Positions 1 to 10,799 of a stretch of 64,000 nucleotides of DNA are shown here, piece by piece. The DNA comes from Kingdonia uniflora. Taxonomy: Eukaryota > Streptophyta > Magnoliopsida > Ranunculales > Circaeasteraceae. Position numbers and translations under genes: made by a program. The DNA is taken from the NCBI GenBank assembly GCA_014058105.1, contig JACGCM010002112.1:124001-188000 (forward strand). Reading direction: 5' to 3'. The notes under the pieces are model-generated. The model was not told the DNA's origin. It saw only the letters and a program-made list of their open reading frames with translations, and made no database searches. Within the stretch, counting starts at the first letter, position 1; each line of letters starts with the position of its first letter.

Positions 1-715
1 ATAATAAGCTATGTCAAGTTTTTCTATTTTGACAAAAAAAAATCTTGTTTTAGGTCTCTTTCTTAAGGCAAGCCATAGTATGAAAACATCTGTAGGTAAA
101 GCATCGATATCCCAAGCTATCGTATTCCAAATAGCTGATTTGCATGATGTCTTAAAGCATTCCAAGAAGATAAGGAGCTAAACTGCCAATTTTTTGTAAG
201 CTTCCAGATCATCATATCTTTTTCTTGAGTATCAGGTGGAATCTTCTTCATAAATTTCTTCCCAAACTTGTTTCAAATCACTAGATTTCATTCTTCGAGG
301 AGGTTTTATCTAATTGCTTGAGTCAGATATAAACTCTTAGAGAATTCCTTTACATAACCAAGGGTCTTTCCAAATAGAAGTATCTTTTCCATTGCCCACA
401 ATAATTTTACAGTGTTGTAGAGCAAAGGCCTTTTCTTAGAATAGAACTCCATACTCTTGAGCAATCAGAAGGAATCCTCACTGTCCATACAGACTTTTCC
501 TTCAAATAATTTGTCTTCACCCATGTTGATCATGGATTTGACCTATCAGGTACTAAATTCCAAAGGTTTCGCGTAACAAAATACTTGGTCATTAAAAGAT
601 TGTTCTCTTGATACCCAGCCTACCCTCTATTAAGCACAAATCAAACCAAGCAATCAAAGATTATCTTACTATCTTCTTCTCCAGACCACAAGAAACTAGG
701 AAAGAATTATTCAAT
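1..715 (-). pseudogene. LINE (L1-type) ORF2 C-terminal remnant
   Basis: Minus-strand translation, with several frame changes, gives the region after the reverse transcriptase of a plant LINE. FLWSG is encoded near 680, IVGNGKDTSIWKDPWL near 400, and the zinc-binding zf-RVT stretch with IWKLTKNWQFS and ILWLALRKRPKTRFFLSK between about 30 and 200. Stops and frameshifts break every frame, so it is dead. It continues past the left edge of the window. Its upstream half is at 1201-2459, separated by an inserted LTR-like sequence. The family call rests on the order of these motifs; the exact clade is not determined. Confidence 0.8.
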
Positions 716-1200
716 GTTTTTAATAGTAGTGATCCAGGAGGATCTAGAGTTATTTGAAGATTTTTCAAAGTCGTTCGAACGAAGTTGAGTGTCGTTCAAA
801 CGAGTTGTCATGTCCTCTGGAATTTTGGCCCAGAGCCATATTTCGTTCGAATGAGTTGGGTTTCGTTCAAACGACCAGACAACTTTTCTAGGGTTTAAAC
901 CAATTAGTCGTAAAGTCGTTCGAACGACTCTTGCGGTGTTTTGATTGATTCTCAGGCATTGTTTTGCTTCGAGATGCGTTTTATTTTGTAATTTCGAGTT
1001 CTCTAGTATATAAAGGGAACTTAGGTTATTTTCTAGGTTATGTTAGATCTGAAGAGAGTTTTGAGAGAAGCCTAGGGTTAGAGAGTTTTCATTGTAATTA
1101 CTTCAAGTTTAAGTAATCGAATATCTATTTTTTCAAATCTAATTAGTGTTCTTCGTTCTTTCTACTAACTAAAGCTTCTCAATCGGATTGTGGATTAAGT
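716..1200 (+). mobile_element. LTR-like insertion (probable solo LTR) inside the LINE
   Basis: This block interrupts the LINE between the FxFPK motif of the RT C-terminus and the downstream FLWSG. It has promoter-like layout: a TATATAAA box at 1007-1014, a probable leader from about 1035, and a T-rich end. Its first part holds repeated palindromes of the type TCGTTCGAACGA. No ORF of note is present. I could not fix the ends: neither a clean TG...CA pair nor an exact target duplication is visible, so solo LTR is the best but not the only reading. Confidence 0.5.
1007..1014 (+). promoter_or_regulatory. TATA box of the LTR-like insertion
   Basis: TATATAAA followed by GGGAAC, in the middle of the 485-bp insertion. 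It sits where a U3/R promoter would be in an LTR. Confidence 0.5.
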
Positions 1201-2459
1201 AACTTTAGGGAAATTGAAATATCCAGCCCAATACACAGAATATGCTGACAAAATTAATCTAATGTGCTCCAGCCTTTCCCCATAAGATAGTAATTTATTC
1301 ATCCAATTGGAGAGCTTTTTCTGAATCTTTTCGATCAGAAAGACTTACATTTCTTTTCAAACAATTTTGTAGATAACAATAGGAGTCCTAAATATCTTAA
1401 AGGCAAAGTTCAAATGTTGAAGTTCAGAATATTACTTATTGCTTCTCTATCCTCTGTAGTTGTAGCACCAGAAAAGAAAATAGAGCTTTTACTTGCGTTT
1501 ACTTTAAGCAGCCCTGAATTAAGTGAGAACTTTTTGATGATCTCTAAAATTTTTGTGGCAGAAGTAGCATTGGCTTTTAAGATCAAATCAGCTCCATAAC
1601 ACTTATAAGCAGATGCAGTTCAAGGCACCAAACATGGCTTCTAGTACCAATGCTTGCAGCTGTAAATCGATTTCAGTTTTTATTAGGCACCACAAATTAC
1701 AAACACATGGTTCCCTTCTATATTGTTTAACTAGTCTCTAGGTGGCTTCCTCCAAACCACGAGCTTAGGAGATTAAAAACATGATTTTTATAGGGACAAG
1801 ATTCATGACTAGTAGAATCCTAGAATTTCCAAAAGATAACTTTTTAGGTACCAGATGAATTGAAATATGAGCGACCCACTTTATTACTTGTAAAAAATAC
1901 TTTGGAAGCCTTAACAGGAATACAATTTCATGAATATCACTATGCCTGCCTTGCAACAAAAGAATGTCACTATGCTTAGCTAATGAAATCTCCCATGAGA
2001 TAGAAAAAGGAATCATAGCAACCTGAGATGTTTTTGACGCTAAAGAGAACGAGAACATTTATTTAGCAAACTGTCTGGGTGGGAAAATGACGAATTTTAC
2101 ACGCTTGAGAGAAAACTTCAAGACTCTAGAAGCCAAGTGACCTTCAATAAATAGATGATATACACACTGGCTAATTTCAGCAACTTCATTTTGCGGCCAA
2201 CTTAACTTGACATTTCTAGAGGTGTATTAGCATCCACAAATCCTTCCCATATCATTTAATTTAGGGAGATAACTTGTATCTTAGAATGCAAAGTTTGAAC
2301 CAAGCCCATCAAGGCCGACGCCATTGACCCTCCTATCTCCTACAGTATGGCATACTTTTAATGAATTTTCTTACCTACTAAATTCGGTGAAGGTACCTTA
2401 CATCTTTAGAGATAAAGCAAACCTTTCTCTCAACCACTTGTCTCAATTCAAAGGGTTGT
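1201..2459 (-). pseudogene. LINE reverse transcriptase remnant (upstream half)
   Basis: Minus strand. The palm region can be read from about 2060 to 1201. It contains LPKYFLQVIKWVAHIS (the FPxxFxxWIxxC region), a degraded active site reading GADLILKA where FADD is usual (about 1600), NASKSSIFFSG, LPLRYLGLLLL and then the YWAGYFNFPK stretch next to the insertion. From 2060 to 2459 only weak upstream LINE-like coding is seen. Multiple stops and frameshifts are present. It is the same LINE as 1-715, because the motif order continues across the inserted block. Confidence 0.75.
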
Positions 2460-2477
2460 AAAAGTGCAAGACTTTCG

Positions 2478-2633
2478 TTTTCACCTCCTTTTCGAAACCC
2501 CAAGGAGTTCAGAATTGTGTATGCCTTTGGGCTTTGTACGGTTGTACCCTTCGGGGCTTGTGGGCGTTCTGGCTTTAGAAACTTTTCGGGGTAGGGATCC
2601 CTAAATACCGGCTTGCTTTGCGAAAAAGAAAGA
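2478..2633 (+). mobile_element. SINE-like retroposon with 18-bp target duplication
   Basis: A 156-bp insert is flanked by a direct repeat AAAAGTGYAAGACTTTCG at 2460-2477 and 2634-2651 (one C/T difference). It ends in an A-rich tail (cgaaaaagaaag) directly before the right repeat. Near its 5' end TTTTCGAAACCC resembles a Pol III B box. Long target repeats plus an A-rich tail indicate L1-type retroposition; size and B-box-like motif suggest a 5'-truncated SINE. A short LINE tail is the alternative. Confidence 0.6.
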
Positions 2634-2735
2634 AAAAGTGTAAGACTTTCGAGAAAAAGTGATATATCTATAGATAAGATATGTGTGGAAGGGCTGGGTG
2701 GAGAAACATTGCTTACTAATCAAGGTTAAAAGATA

Positions 2736-2888
2736 TGTTGGAGTGTATGTGTGTAACTACACATCTACTTTAGTCCCCATTGGGTAGGAATAAAAGTAAC
2801 TTAGAGAGCCCCTATTATATAAATGAGGCTAAGTGGTAATCTATCAATTCAAGAGTGAATAATATTTCTCCTCTTATTTATTTATACA
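2736..2888 (+). repeat. 5' LTR of the small LTR element
   Basis: 153 bp, TG...CA. It contains ATTATATAAATG (TATA-like) and is closely similar to the right copy. Confidence 0.85.
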
Positions 2889-2900
2889 TGGTATTATAGC
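2889..2900 (+). promoter_or_regulatory. Primer binding site (initiator tRNA-Met type)
   Basis: TGGTATTATAGC begins right after the LTR. It differs at two positions from the usual TGGTATCAGAGC. Confidence 0.7.
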
Positions 2901-4368
2901 GGTTACGTTCTTGAAGACAGTGTAACGGTTCTTTGCTTCCGCCGGCGGCGGCCGTTGCCGTCGCCGGATTACTAGAAGGAAGAAAAAAAAAGAAAAAAAA
3001 AAAGAAATCGTGATTCAACAGTTGCTTCTTCATACCCATTCTCTGTGATTAGTTTGGTGTTTTGGTGGTGATCACTAGCTGATATAGTATTATGAAGACC
3101 CAGATCTCTAGCTGTTCTTGGCTTGTGTTTCTTTTAGGTGCTGCTCAAGGAGTGAAGACTGAGTTCTTCTTGCTACAATATTTGATTTCTAATTTCAGTG
3201 GTGGAGCTTCTATGTCTAATCTCCTCTTGGAGAAGATTAAGTACTTCATTATTTTTTCTTGTTTTTGTGAAAGACATTTTCTTTTTCGGTTCTCGTCGCG
3301 ATTTTCTCTCATCTGATCGGATGAAGTTGTTAAGTAACCTTCCACCTCGATCATGAGTTTGTTTCTTTTCTCCAGTAATTTTTCCTCTCCTCGAGTATTT
3401 CTTTCCTAGAGTGATCCTCTTTTGCTATAGTGATTATTTTTTGTCTCTTTCGCCAAATTCACAAGTACAAGTTACAAAATCAAGATGTGATATTTCCTAC
3501 TATCTCCTGTCATGAGATACGATTTTCTCTCTTTAGATCGGATGAAGATGTTATTAGACTAACCCTCCACCTTGGTTATGAGTTTTCTCTCTCTTTGGAT
3601 CGGAGGAAGATGTTAGACAAATTTTACCTCGATCTTGCGTTTTTTGTTTTTTTCCTCGAGAGTGATTTTCTTTTCCTCGAGTGATTCTATCCTAGAGTGA
3701 TTATATTTTCCTTTAGTGACTATCTTTATATTTTTTCTATTGTTTCCTATCGCGAGATGCGATTTTCTCTTTTTAGATCAGATGAAGTTGTTATTAGACT
3801 AACCTTCTACCCCACTCATGAGTTTTTTTTTTCCTCTCTCTCTGGACCGGATGAAGATGTTATACTACCTCCCACCTCGATCATGAGTTATTGGTTTCGT
3901 TCCCCCGAGTGATTTCTCTTTCTCGAGTGGATTTCTTTGTCCTCGAGTGAATTGTTTCTTTCCTTCAGTAGATATCTTTTTCCTCAAATAATTATCTCTC
4001 CTCAGCATAACCTCGAGTGATCCTCTTCATCGACTAATTCTCTTACCTCAGTGTCTCTTCAAGATATTTACATACCCTCGAGTGGGAAAACTGACAAGTC
4101 GGTTAGTGCCGCCGATTTCATAAGTACGTGTGGGAAAAATGGCAAGTCGGAATGCCGCTAATTTCACAAGGGATATGTGGAGTTTTGAAGTTTTTCTACT
4201 GTTGTAAAAGAATTGTCTAGAAGAAGTTTTATATGTTTTAGGAGGAGCCTTAATTTTCTTTATCAGTGAGGGAGTGATTGTATTTTCATGAGGGATAATT
4301 TATTTTACTTTCTTATTGTTATCCACCTTGATACAAACATATTATATTCGTATTAACGTGAGGGGTAG
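2901..4368 (+). repeat. Noncoding interior with degenerate tandem repeats
   Basis: A GC-rich start (gccggcggcggccg, near 2941) is followed by repeated modules. Each carries a version of GATCGGATGAAG, a CACCTCGATCATGAG-like stretch and strings of CCTCGAGTGATT. Module starts are visible near 3317, 3537, 3595, 3776 and 3846. At 4088-4170 a shorter repeat built on GTGGGAAAA.TG.CAAGTCGG occurs twice. The small ORFs here are low-complexity and look non-coding. Confidence 0.6.
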
Positions 4369-4524
4369 TGTTGGAGTGTATGTGTGTAACTACACATATC
4401 TATTTTAGTCCCACATTGGGTAGGAATAGAAGTAGCTTAGAGAGCCCCTGTTATATAAATGATGCTAAGTTGTAATCTATCAATTCAAGAGTGAATAATA
4501 TTTCTCCTCTTATTTATTTCTACA
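4369..4524 (+). repeat. 3' LTR of the small LTR element
   Basis: 156 bp, TG...CA. It follows the purine tract 4356-4368 and is followed by target duplicate AGATA. Confidence 0.85.
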
Positions 4525-6085
4525 AGATATACATGCTTATCTAGCTCAAGATTAGCGAAGCAACACCTATAAACCGAGATCTATGATAAATGGAGGCTCT
4601 AAAGTTGATTTGCTTTAATTTGATGGTGATGTTATCAACATAATTTTTATCTGTTTATTTATTTTGTTGTTTTTAATCTCAACATGAAGTCTTATGTAAT
4701 CGTTTATTACGTGAACAGGCAATGTTATGTTTCTCACTATAGTTTGACAATGGAACCATATCATCTGGAGAGCAACAATGGATCCTTCAGTGCATGCCTA
4801 GTTTCTGAAGTGTGTATTGTTTTGATATGTAGAATATGTACAAATTGATCTGATTATAATGTGGATTGGGTTGTAAGTTTTGATACAGGATGTAAACCTT
4901 ACGTGAAATATATTTGTCCAGAGTGTTGTATCATAGATAGCGTGTAAGTCACAGATTTTTTAATGAAATAACGTTTTGTATCTTTATTCCTCGTACTTCT
5001 CACTCCTACAGATTTCTCTTGCACCGTTTGCTACTGAAGAATGAAAGATTACTTTCTTGTGTGTTTTAACCTCTTGATATTCTGATTTTCCGTAGTCTGC
5101 AGCTGTAATGGATATTAGAATCATTTTTGTAAAATACATAATGAGATTTTGAGACATACACGGATGTTTATCGCATTTAGCTTGTTTTACACTAATATCA
5201 TCAAATTGTGAAACTATGTATACAGAAAAGATCTTTAGGAGGGGTACCTCCTCTTCGCATTGCCACGAAAAAAGCTTTAAGGTGTCTTCTTCCTCTCCAT
5301 GTTGAGAGTGTGCCCCAATTGTACTATATTTAAAGAAATCAAACTTCTTTCGGGCCAACAATAAATACCCCGGCATTGAAGAATTCACTTTTTCTTCTCT
5401 AATTGCTTTGTTCCTCGCAGTAATCATTTTTCTTAGGCTAGTTAACAACTTAAATAATATTTGGCCTAAACCACTATGAAGGGAACATTTGCACTTGCCC
5501 CACTTGTGCAATGCCCCTCACAGTTGGCCTAAATATGCGTTTACCCCAGATTGGCTCGGACCGCCCTTTGACCGTAGTTGATCAGTCCAACTTCATTGAA
5601 GAAACTAGACTAGTATACCATGAAACGATGTGGACCGACCATTTCCGCTCTTTATTACACTTTGTTTCAATGCAATCATGTAATTGTTGTAATTGTTTTT
5701 GTTTGTCTAAATCAAAATAATCGGTTATGGCGCTAAAAACAATGACGAATATGTTTAGTTGTATGATTATCAACACAAGCCTTTCATAGATCTGAAGTTT
5801 CAGGAGAATTCAGCCACAATAAAATTTTAGTCGAGATACAATGGATCTTGTAGAGATTAAAAATTATGGGGATGTGGGATCTGTGGAATAGAATTTGGTT
5901 CTCTATAGTACAATTTGATTTTTCTTATGAGAATGGGAATTTTTAAAAGGAAGGATGCGTTGGAGCCTTGGAGAGAAAAAAAAATAAGGGGAAAGTAAGA
6001 GAAAAAGATGGAGATCTACGTACTGTACTTAATAAATGACAGAAAAGGTAATTCTCTTTTTAAAGTATTACAGTTTAAAATTTTT
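4525..6085. other. Noncoding stretch with one unexplained ORF
   Basis: No transposon domain or gene is recognised. A minus-strand ORF of 175 codons at 4984-5511 is the longest open frame of the window. Its product has no repeat, membrane segment or motif I know. Composition matches the surroundings and no start context or promoter stands out, so chance is likely. The rest is AT-rich. Confidence 0.5.
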
Positions 6086-6735
6086 TAAATACACCCCATA
6101 CTTGAGAAGCTCACTTTATGCTCACCACACTTTCATTTTTTTAGGTTAATTAGCTCATCCCATATCTTTAAAAAATACCAAAGTAAGTTAAAAATGTTTA
6201 ATAGATAGTTCACCCAACTCTCGCGTAATTTAATTTCTCACTCTTTCGTTCTCGGGTTTCGAATATTCAAGTATGTATCTCTTTATCATTTTCACTCGGT
6301 CCAATATTTGAGGGTAAAAACAGTATTTTTCTTTTCAAGTGTATGCCTCTTTTAAAATCCATGAAAATGTGTATTTGCTTTGGTGAGCGTATAAATAATT
6401 TTGTTATTAATAATTGTGATCATGGGGTTGCATAAAGAATGCATTACATCTCTTGATGTTATTTTAAGGTTAAAAAGCTATATTTCATCACATTTTTGCT
6501 AAAAAAAAACTTTCTTACGAGGAATTACTCATATTTGGAAAAGTTTAAGCGACAAAAATTCTATATGAAGATCCAAATTATTTAGGTTGTTAGATCGATT
6601 AGGGTATGAGGGTGAGCTTTTAGAATGAAATGTTGTTGTATTATTATTTTGGGGGCATATTTGTCTTTACATACAAAAAATAGTTATGTAACATAAAACT
6701 AATTGGCTGAGGTGAGCTTATAGCGGGTGTATTTA
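6086..6735. mobile_element. Candidate MITE with terminal inverted repeats
   Basis: The left end TAAATACACCCCATA...AAGCTCACTT faces the right end AAGTCACC-like ...GGGTGTATTTA. The reverse complement of the right end reads TAAATACACCCGCTATAAG then CTCACC. The 650-bp block between is AT-rich and has no ORF of interest. No clear target duplication was found, so the superfamily is open. Confidence 0.5.
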
Positions 6736-8015
6736 AAACTTCTCTTACAGTTTTAGGCTATAAAAGTAAATTAGGAAATAACCAAGTGAAGGGGTATTTT
6801 CGGATCTTAAAAAGCTTACTACCATAGCTACCTAAGTGACATTTTGCATCCAAATTGAAGGAAAAGAGATCTCCCTATCGGTCGATCTGATTACCCCCTC
6901 GTGTTGTGCACGTGACCTTGGTGTTACCAATTATCATTTTTGTTTCTAAATTAAAATAAATTAAATTAAACTACAAACATACCCAACTACTCTCTCTATC
7001 TAGCTAATACTAATCCGAGTTTTTGGCAATGGGGGAAAACTTGACACTCAAGTGAGCCTCCCTGTGCTTGATTTAATTTATTTTTGAGCTCAATTTTCGC
7101 ACAAAAAAAAAATAAGTGTTTACGCCCCGAATCCCGCCCCCACTGAACCAAATTCCTGACTCCGCCATTGGGTTGAGGTATATGTTCTTTGAAAATTAGG
7201 GGGTTTGGGTAAATTACTTCTCTAATAAAAATGTTATGGGATCCGTTGGTTTCAAAGGAGAATACCCCTTGTATAGTTTTACTATGGGGGTGTTAAATTA
7301 TAAGTTTATGATAGGAGAAATTTCAGCTTAGAAGGAATAAAATAAGCATCGAATTATATGGGCTGAAACCAACATGTGTATGTTAATGTCTAGTCTTTAC
7401 TTGAAAGAATCGTGTTCTTCCACAAAGCTTTATCCAAAAAAATATAATCAGATACAATAAGTGTTGTACAAAGAAGAAACACTGAATACAAAGGATTACA
7501 TTTAATCTCAATTATCTTATTTAGTTTGAAAAGAAAGAGAGGAAGTGAAGTTAATCACTCATGTACTTTTAAATAGGGTCTTCTAGACAAATGATGAAGT
7601 GAGGTCTCATTAACCACTTAAACAAAGCTGCATGCTCTTATAGTTGATTTATCAACACTGAAGCAAACATCCCCTTTAAGTATGAGATTATCTAATAGAA
7701 GAAAAGTAATTCCGAAGGTTTTCATATATAACTATGTCAAGACATATTAGCAGCATTGAAGATTTGAGGCAATCCACACCCTATCTAGCTTTGATTGCTA
7801 GCTTTTTTTAGCTTTACTATAGCCCCAAAGTATATAACGATATTTTCAACCAAGACACCTCTCACTGACCTAAAGTATCCCTGAAGATCACCCCATAATC
7901 TTATGTTCACCCTGATTTCTAATAAAAAACACAAGATCGGCCTAAACCCGACGTTTCAGGCGCAACTCCTTTTCCCTTCTAGGGCTGTTAAAAGAGTGGC
8001 AAGATCGCTTAAACC
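6736..8015. other. Noncoding stretch
   Basis: AT-rich with no recognisable gene. Around 7125-7170 a C-rich piece ending in actccgccattg resembles the outer part of a transposon end with a GGCGGAG core, but no partner end was found. ORFs are short and overlap other elements. Confidence 0.5.
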
Positions 8016-8444
8016 CAGGGGCGGAGCCAGAGATTTAGGAGTGGGGGTGCCGGGAAAAAAAAATTTAAGGGGTATTTCGAAATTCATGGATAAAATGTAA
8101 CGGAGATTACCTTATGTTATATTTTGAAAATTTTAAGGGTTTTATCCAATCCCCCACATTACCTTATACAAAGATTACCTTATACGGAGATTACCTTACG
8201 GAGATTCATATGGATAAAATGAAGATTACCTTATACAGAGATTACATTACGGGAGATTCATGGATAAAATGGAGATTACCAATCCCCCACATTCATGGAT
8301 AAAATGGATAAAATTTTAAGGGGTATTTCGAAACATAGCTGGGAGTGGCTGTTATATATATATATATTTATTTATTTATTTATTTTATTTATTTATTTTT
8401 TTTCTAAGTAGGAAATTTGATGTCAACACTTAAATCCGCCCCTG
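8016..8444. mobile_element. hAT-type MITE
   Basis: Terminal inverted repeats are perfect over 10 bp: CAGGGGCGGA at 8016-8025 and TCCGCCCCTG at 8435-8444. CAGGG...CCCTG ends are typical of hAT elements. Flanking 8-mers CTTAAACC (8008-8015) and CGCAAACC (8445-8452) agree at six of eight positions, as expected of an aged 8-bp duplication. The 429-bp interior has no transposase. It holds imperfect short tandem repeats with GGATAAAATG and GATTACCTTATA (8090-8310) and an AT/TTTA run (8353-8400). Confidence 0.75.
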
Positions 8445-8474
8445 CGCAAACCTGTCTTTTTTGATGTCAATACT

Positions 8475-9048
8475 TTTCTTTAGCGGAACGCCTAAAGCGC
8501 AGTGGAACTACTGGTAGAAACTAAATTCGTAGTGGTAATATCCCCATCAGAGTTTGCTTTAATCTTATCAAACCAAGGATGATCCCTCCATGCAAGAGTA
8601 AACTCTAGGAAGCCTGTAGGCCTACATGACACTCAATTTTTTAGATCCCTTCTCGGTAGAGTTCTTGCTGTAAGGCTATTCCAGAACAGGTCGATCTCAT
8701 CTCCACCATATCACATTGTGCAACAAGTTGCATGCTTGATTCCCTTTGCATTTCTTTTCCCAGTTGGCAATGCACCATGTATAAGCCTCCATTTTCAAAA
8801 ACTATTAGGTTTCCATAAGAAACTCTTTACCAAACTTCTTTCTTATTCCTCTTGTAGCTCTCAATGCTGATTTTATTTTCCAGGTGGATCAGCTGTCCAA
8901 ATACATCGACTCTTTACTCAAAGGGATGAATCAGATCTTTACTTCACGAATAACTCTATTGAGAAGCATGTCGTCTATCATAGGCACTATCTGCTGCCCA
9001 TGAGTAATAATAACTTGAACTTTGACACCATATTTCATGACCCATTAC
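8475..9048 (-). pseudogene. Degraded gene-like coding sequence, unknown product
   Basis: From about 9042 leftward the minus strand reads as protein through several stops. It includes ITHGQQIVPMIDDMLLNRV, IKSALRATRGIRKKFGKEFL, FLKMEAYTWCIANWEKKC and, after one frameshift near 8700, DEIDLFWNSL and GFLEFTLAWRDHPWFDKI. Some stops sit where Trp codons would fit (the double stop before FLKMEAYTW). The composition looks like a cellular protein rather than a transposon. I do not recognise the family. It may be a retro-pseudogene or a fragment captured by a transposon; a CACTA terminus lies 2.1 kb away. Confidence 0.5.
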
Positions 9049-10665
9049 TAGGAAATTAAAGTTCATAATATTGATAATGCAGATAAAGCAAAAATATATT
9101 TGATGATTTATTGAATATAGGAACTGTATTTGATGAGCTGCAACTTAAATATATTTGTATCTTAATATCAAATATAATTTCATAGATCTCTCCATTGCAT
9201 GCTATACTTACCAAGTAACCAGTATGGAACTTGAATTACAAACATTGGAATATCTTTTTATTCAAATTGAATAATAACAGTAATATTTTCATTTCTTCCC
9301 AATCAGAGAGGACTGCTACTAGTATTGTTACCGACTGTTTAGAAACTGCTCGAGATGTCAGTCTTTAAGACAAGAAAACTATTACTAATAATGTCATTTC
9401 GAGTACTTAAATGATTTTTTTTTCATATTTGTTGATGTTCTCATGAAACTACTTGTTGGCTTTAATCTGGATGGTGATATTAAGTTATTTACATGTTATT
9501 GTCATATTTATCTACTCAAATATATGTTGCTAGTAACTCTCGTGGAGCATAATTACTGCCTCCAAGGATTGTTGTGTCCAAATCAAATTTTCATTTATGC
9601 AGATTATAGGGAGATACAGCTAATGTATTTCGTTGGTTTTCACGGCTTCAACTGTTTATCTGATTTTTCTTCCTTCTAAGCTTAATGGCGCATGCTTTAT
9701 TTATGTAAGGGATAGGTGCCATGCTCTTGTTATTGCAAGAATCTATTGGTGGAGCTGTAGGTAATTTCATCCCTTTAATTCTCTTTAGAACCCTAAAACT
9801 ACTTACAATTAAAACCCCTAGTTTCTTCAAGTTAAATCCGATATATGGATCTGATGTATTTGTTATTGTGTGTTCGGTGTTGTTGATAGAACTTATGAGG
9901 CTATTTGGTTTAAGGTACTGTTACTAATCCCATATATAACACCATTGAACTTCTAGTAGTTGTATAACTATGATTATTGGTTCTTATTTTTGTGCATTTA
10001 GGTTTGATTAATGTTACCTCTATGTGTAGGAAATCTCTCTCTTTTGTTTATTTGGCAATTAGCTTTGTGACCTTAAATCCGAAATCACACCTCAATTATT
10101 GAAGAATGGTGTTGTACCACTAATTGTCTTGCTCCTCTTACTAAGGTTTGACTTCAAAACTATTTTATTATGTTGAAACGGCTTATGCATGTCGTTGTTA
10201 AACTCAAAACTATTTACTAGATATGTCATTGATAGTGCATTACATGCTTTAAATGCAAACTGATGATTATAGCGCATTACATACTTTAAATGCAAACTGA
10301 AACACATTTGTTTCGCTAGATTATCTCACAAATTTGTTTTCTTTGTTCGATATGTGATATTTAATATTGGTATACATATTTAACTATAGATTCAATTTTT
10401 GAATGCTTATATATGTGTTCTTTTTGGGCTAGCAGTTTTGTAGGAACGAGGACGGGAATAACAAATGTCATTGCCAGTTAAGGTATTCACCAATCATAAA
10501 GATACGTTTCATTTCTAGTTATATTTATGTTCTTTGATATCTCATATATTATTTTGTCCAAAAATTGATTTGGTTTTCTATCAGCACTTCGTTGTTTCAA
10601 TCATGAGAAGTAAATAATGTTTGATTTTCAAGTGTAATTTGTTGAATGTTTTTGTTAATGTTTAA
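9049..10665. other. Noncoding stretch with one direct repeat
   Basis: AT-rich and with no gene recognised. GCATTACATRCTTTAAATGC is followed by AAACTGA twice, near 10233-10260 and 10272-10300, with one internal difference. ORFs are short and unremarkable. Confidence 0.5.
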
Positions 10666-10739
10666 TGGACTATAAGATCAGAATGGAGAGAGCACTCAAA
10701 TTTTTTGAGAGGGAGATGGTTCAAATCCATCTAGTCCAA
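10666..10739 (+). tRNA. tRNA-like sequence, probably a pseudogene
   Basis: A 74-nt stretch can fold as a tRNA. Acceptor arms TGGACTA/TAGTCCA pair over 7 bp. T arm GATGG-TTCAAAT-CCATC is perfect. A D-arm-like GATCAGAATGG...GAGC follows the acceptor. The anticodon arm is poor: only about three of five pairs, with a T-rich loop that would put TTT (Lys) at the anticodon. The variable region is short. It is best read as a decayed tRNA or tRNA-derived retroposon head. Confidence 0.35.
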
Positions 10740-10799
10740 TACAATATTTTCTTATTAATTTTAATTTAAGAAAACAATGAAATTTGAAGTTTAACGACA

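Larger units (their letters stand above)
2736..4524 (+). mobile_element. Complete small non-autonomous LTR retrotransposon
   Basis: The element has two short LTRs (2736-2888 and 4369-4524) that start TGTTGGAGTGTATG and end TACA. A perfect 5-bp target duplication AGATA lies at 2731-2735 and 4525-4529. After the left LTR comes TGGTATTATAGC, a good match to the TGGTATCAGAGC primer site for initiator tRNA-Met, typical of Ty1/Copia elements. Before the right LTR is a purine run (gtgaggggtag). The 1.5-kb interior has no gag or pol; it is T/C-rich and made of degenerate repeats. Movement would need proteins from another element. Confidence 0.85.

Noticed and set aside
3092..3912. Short plus-strand ORFs in the small LTR element
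   Set aside because: They run through T/C-rich degenerate repeats and encode Phe/Leu/Ser-rich low-complexity products.
4984..5511. 175-codon minus-strand ORF as a host gene
   Set aside because: No recognisable motif, no conserved relative inside the window and no codon or promoter signal; kept only as part of a noncoding stretch.
8475..9048. LINE zf-RVT plus RNase H reading of the minus-strand pseudogene (KANSDG resembles an RNase H start)
   Set aside because: Neither the CxxC...H pattern of zf-RVT nor further RNase H motifs follow; the upstream reading does not match an RT.
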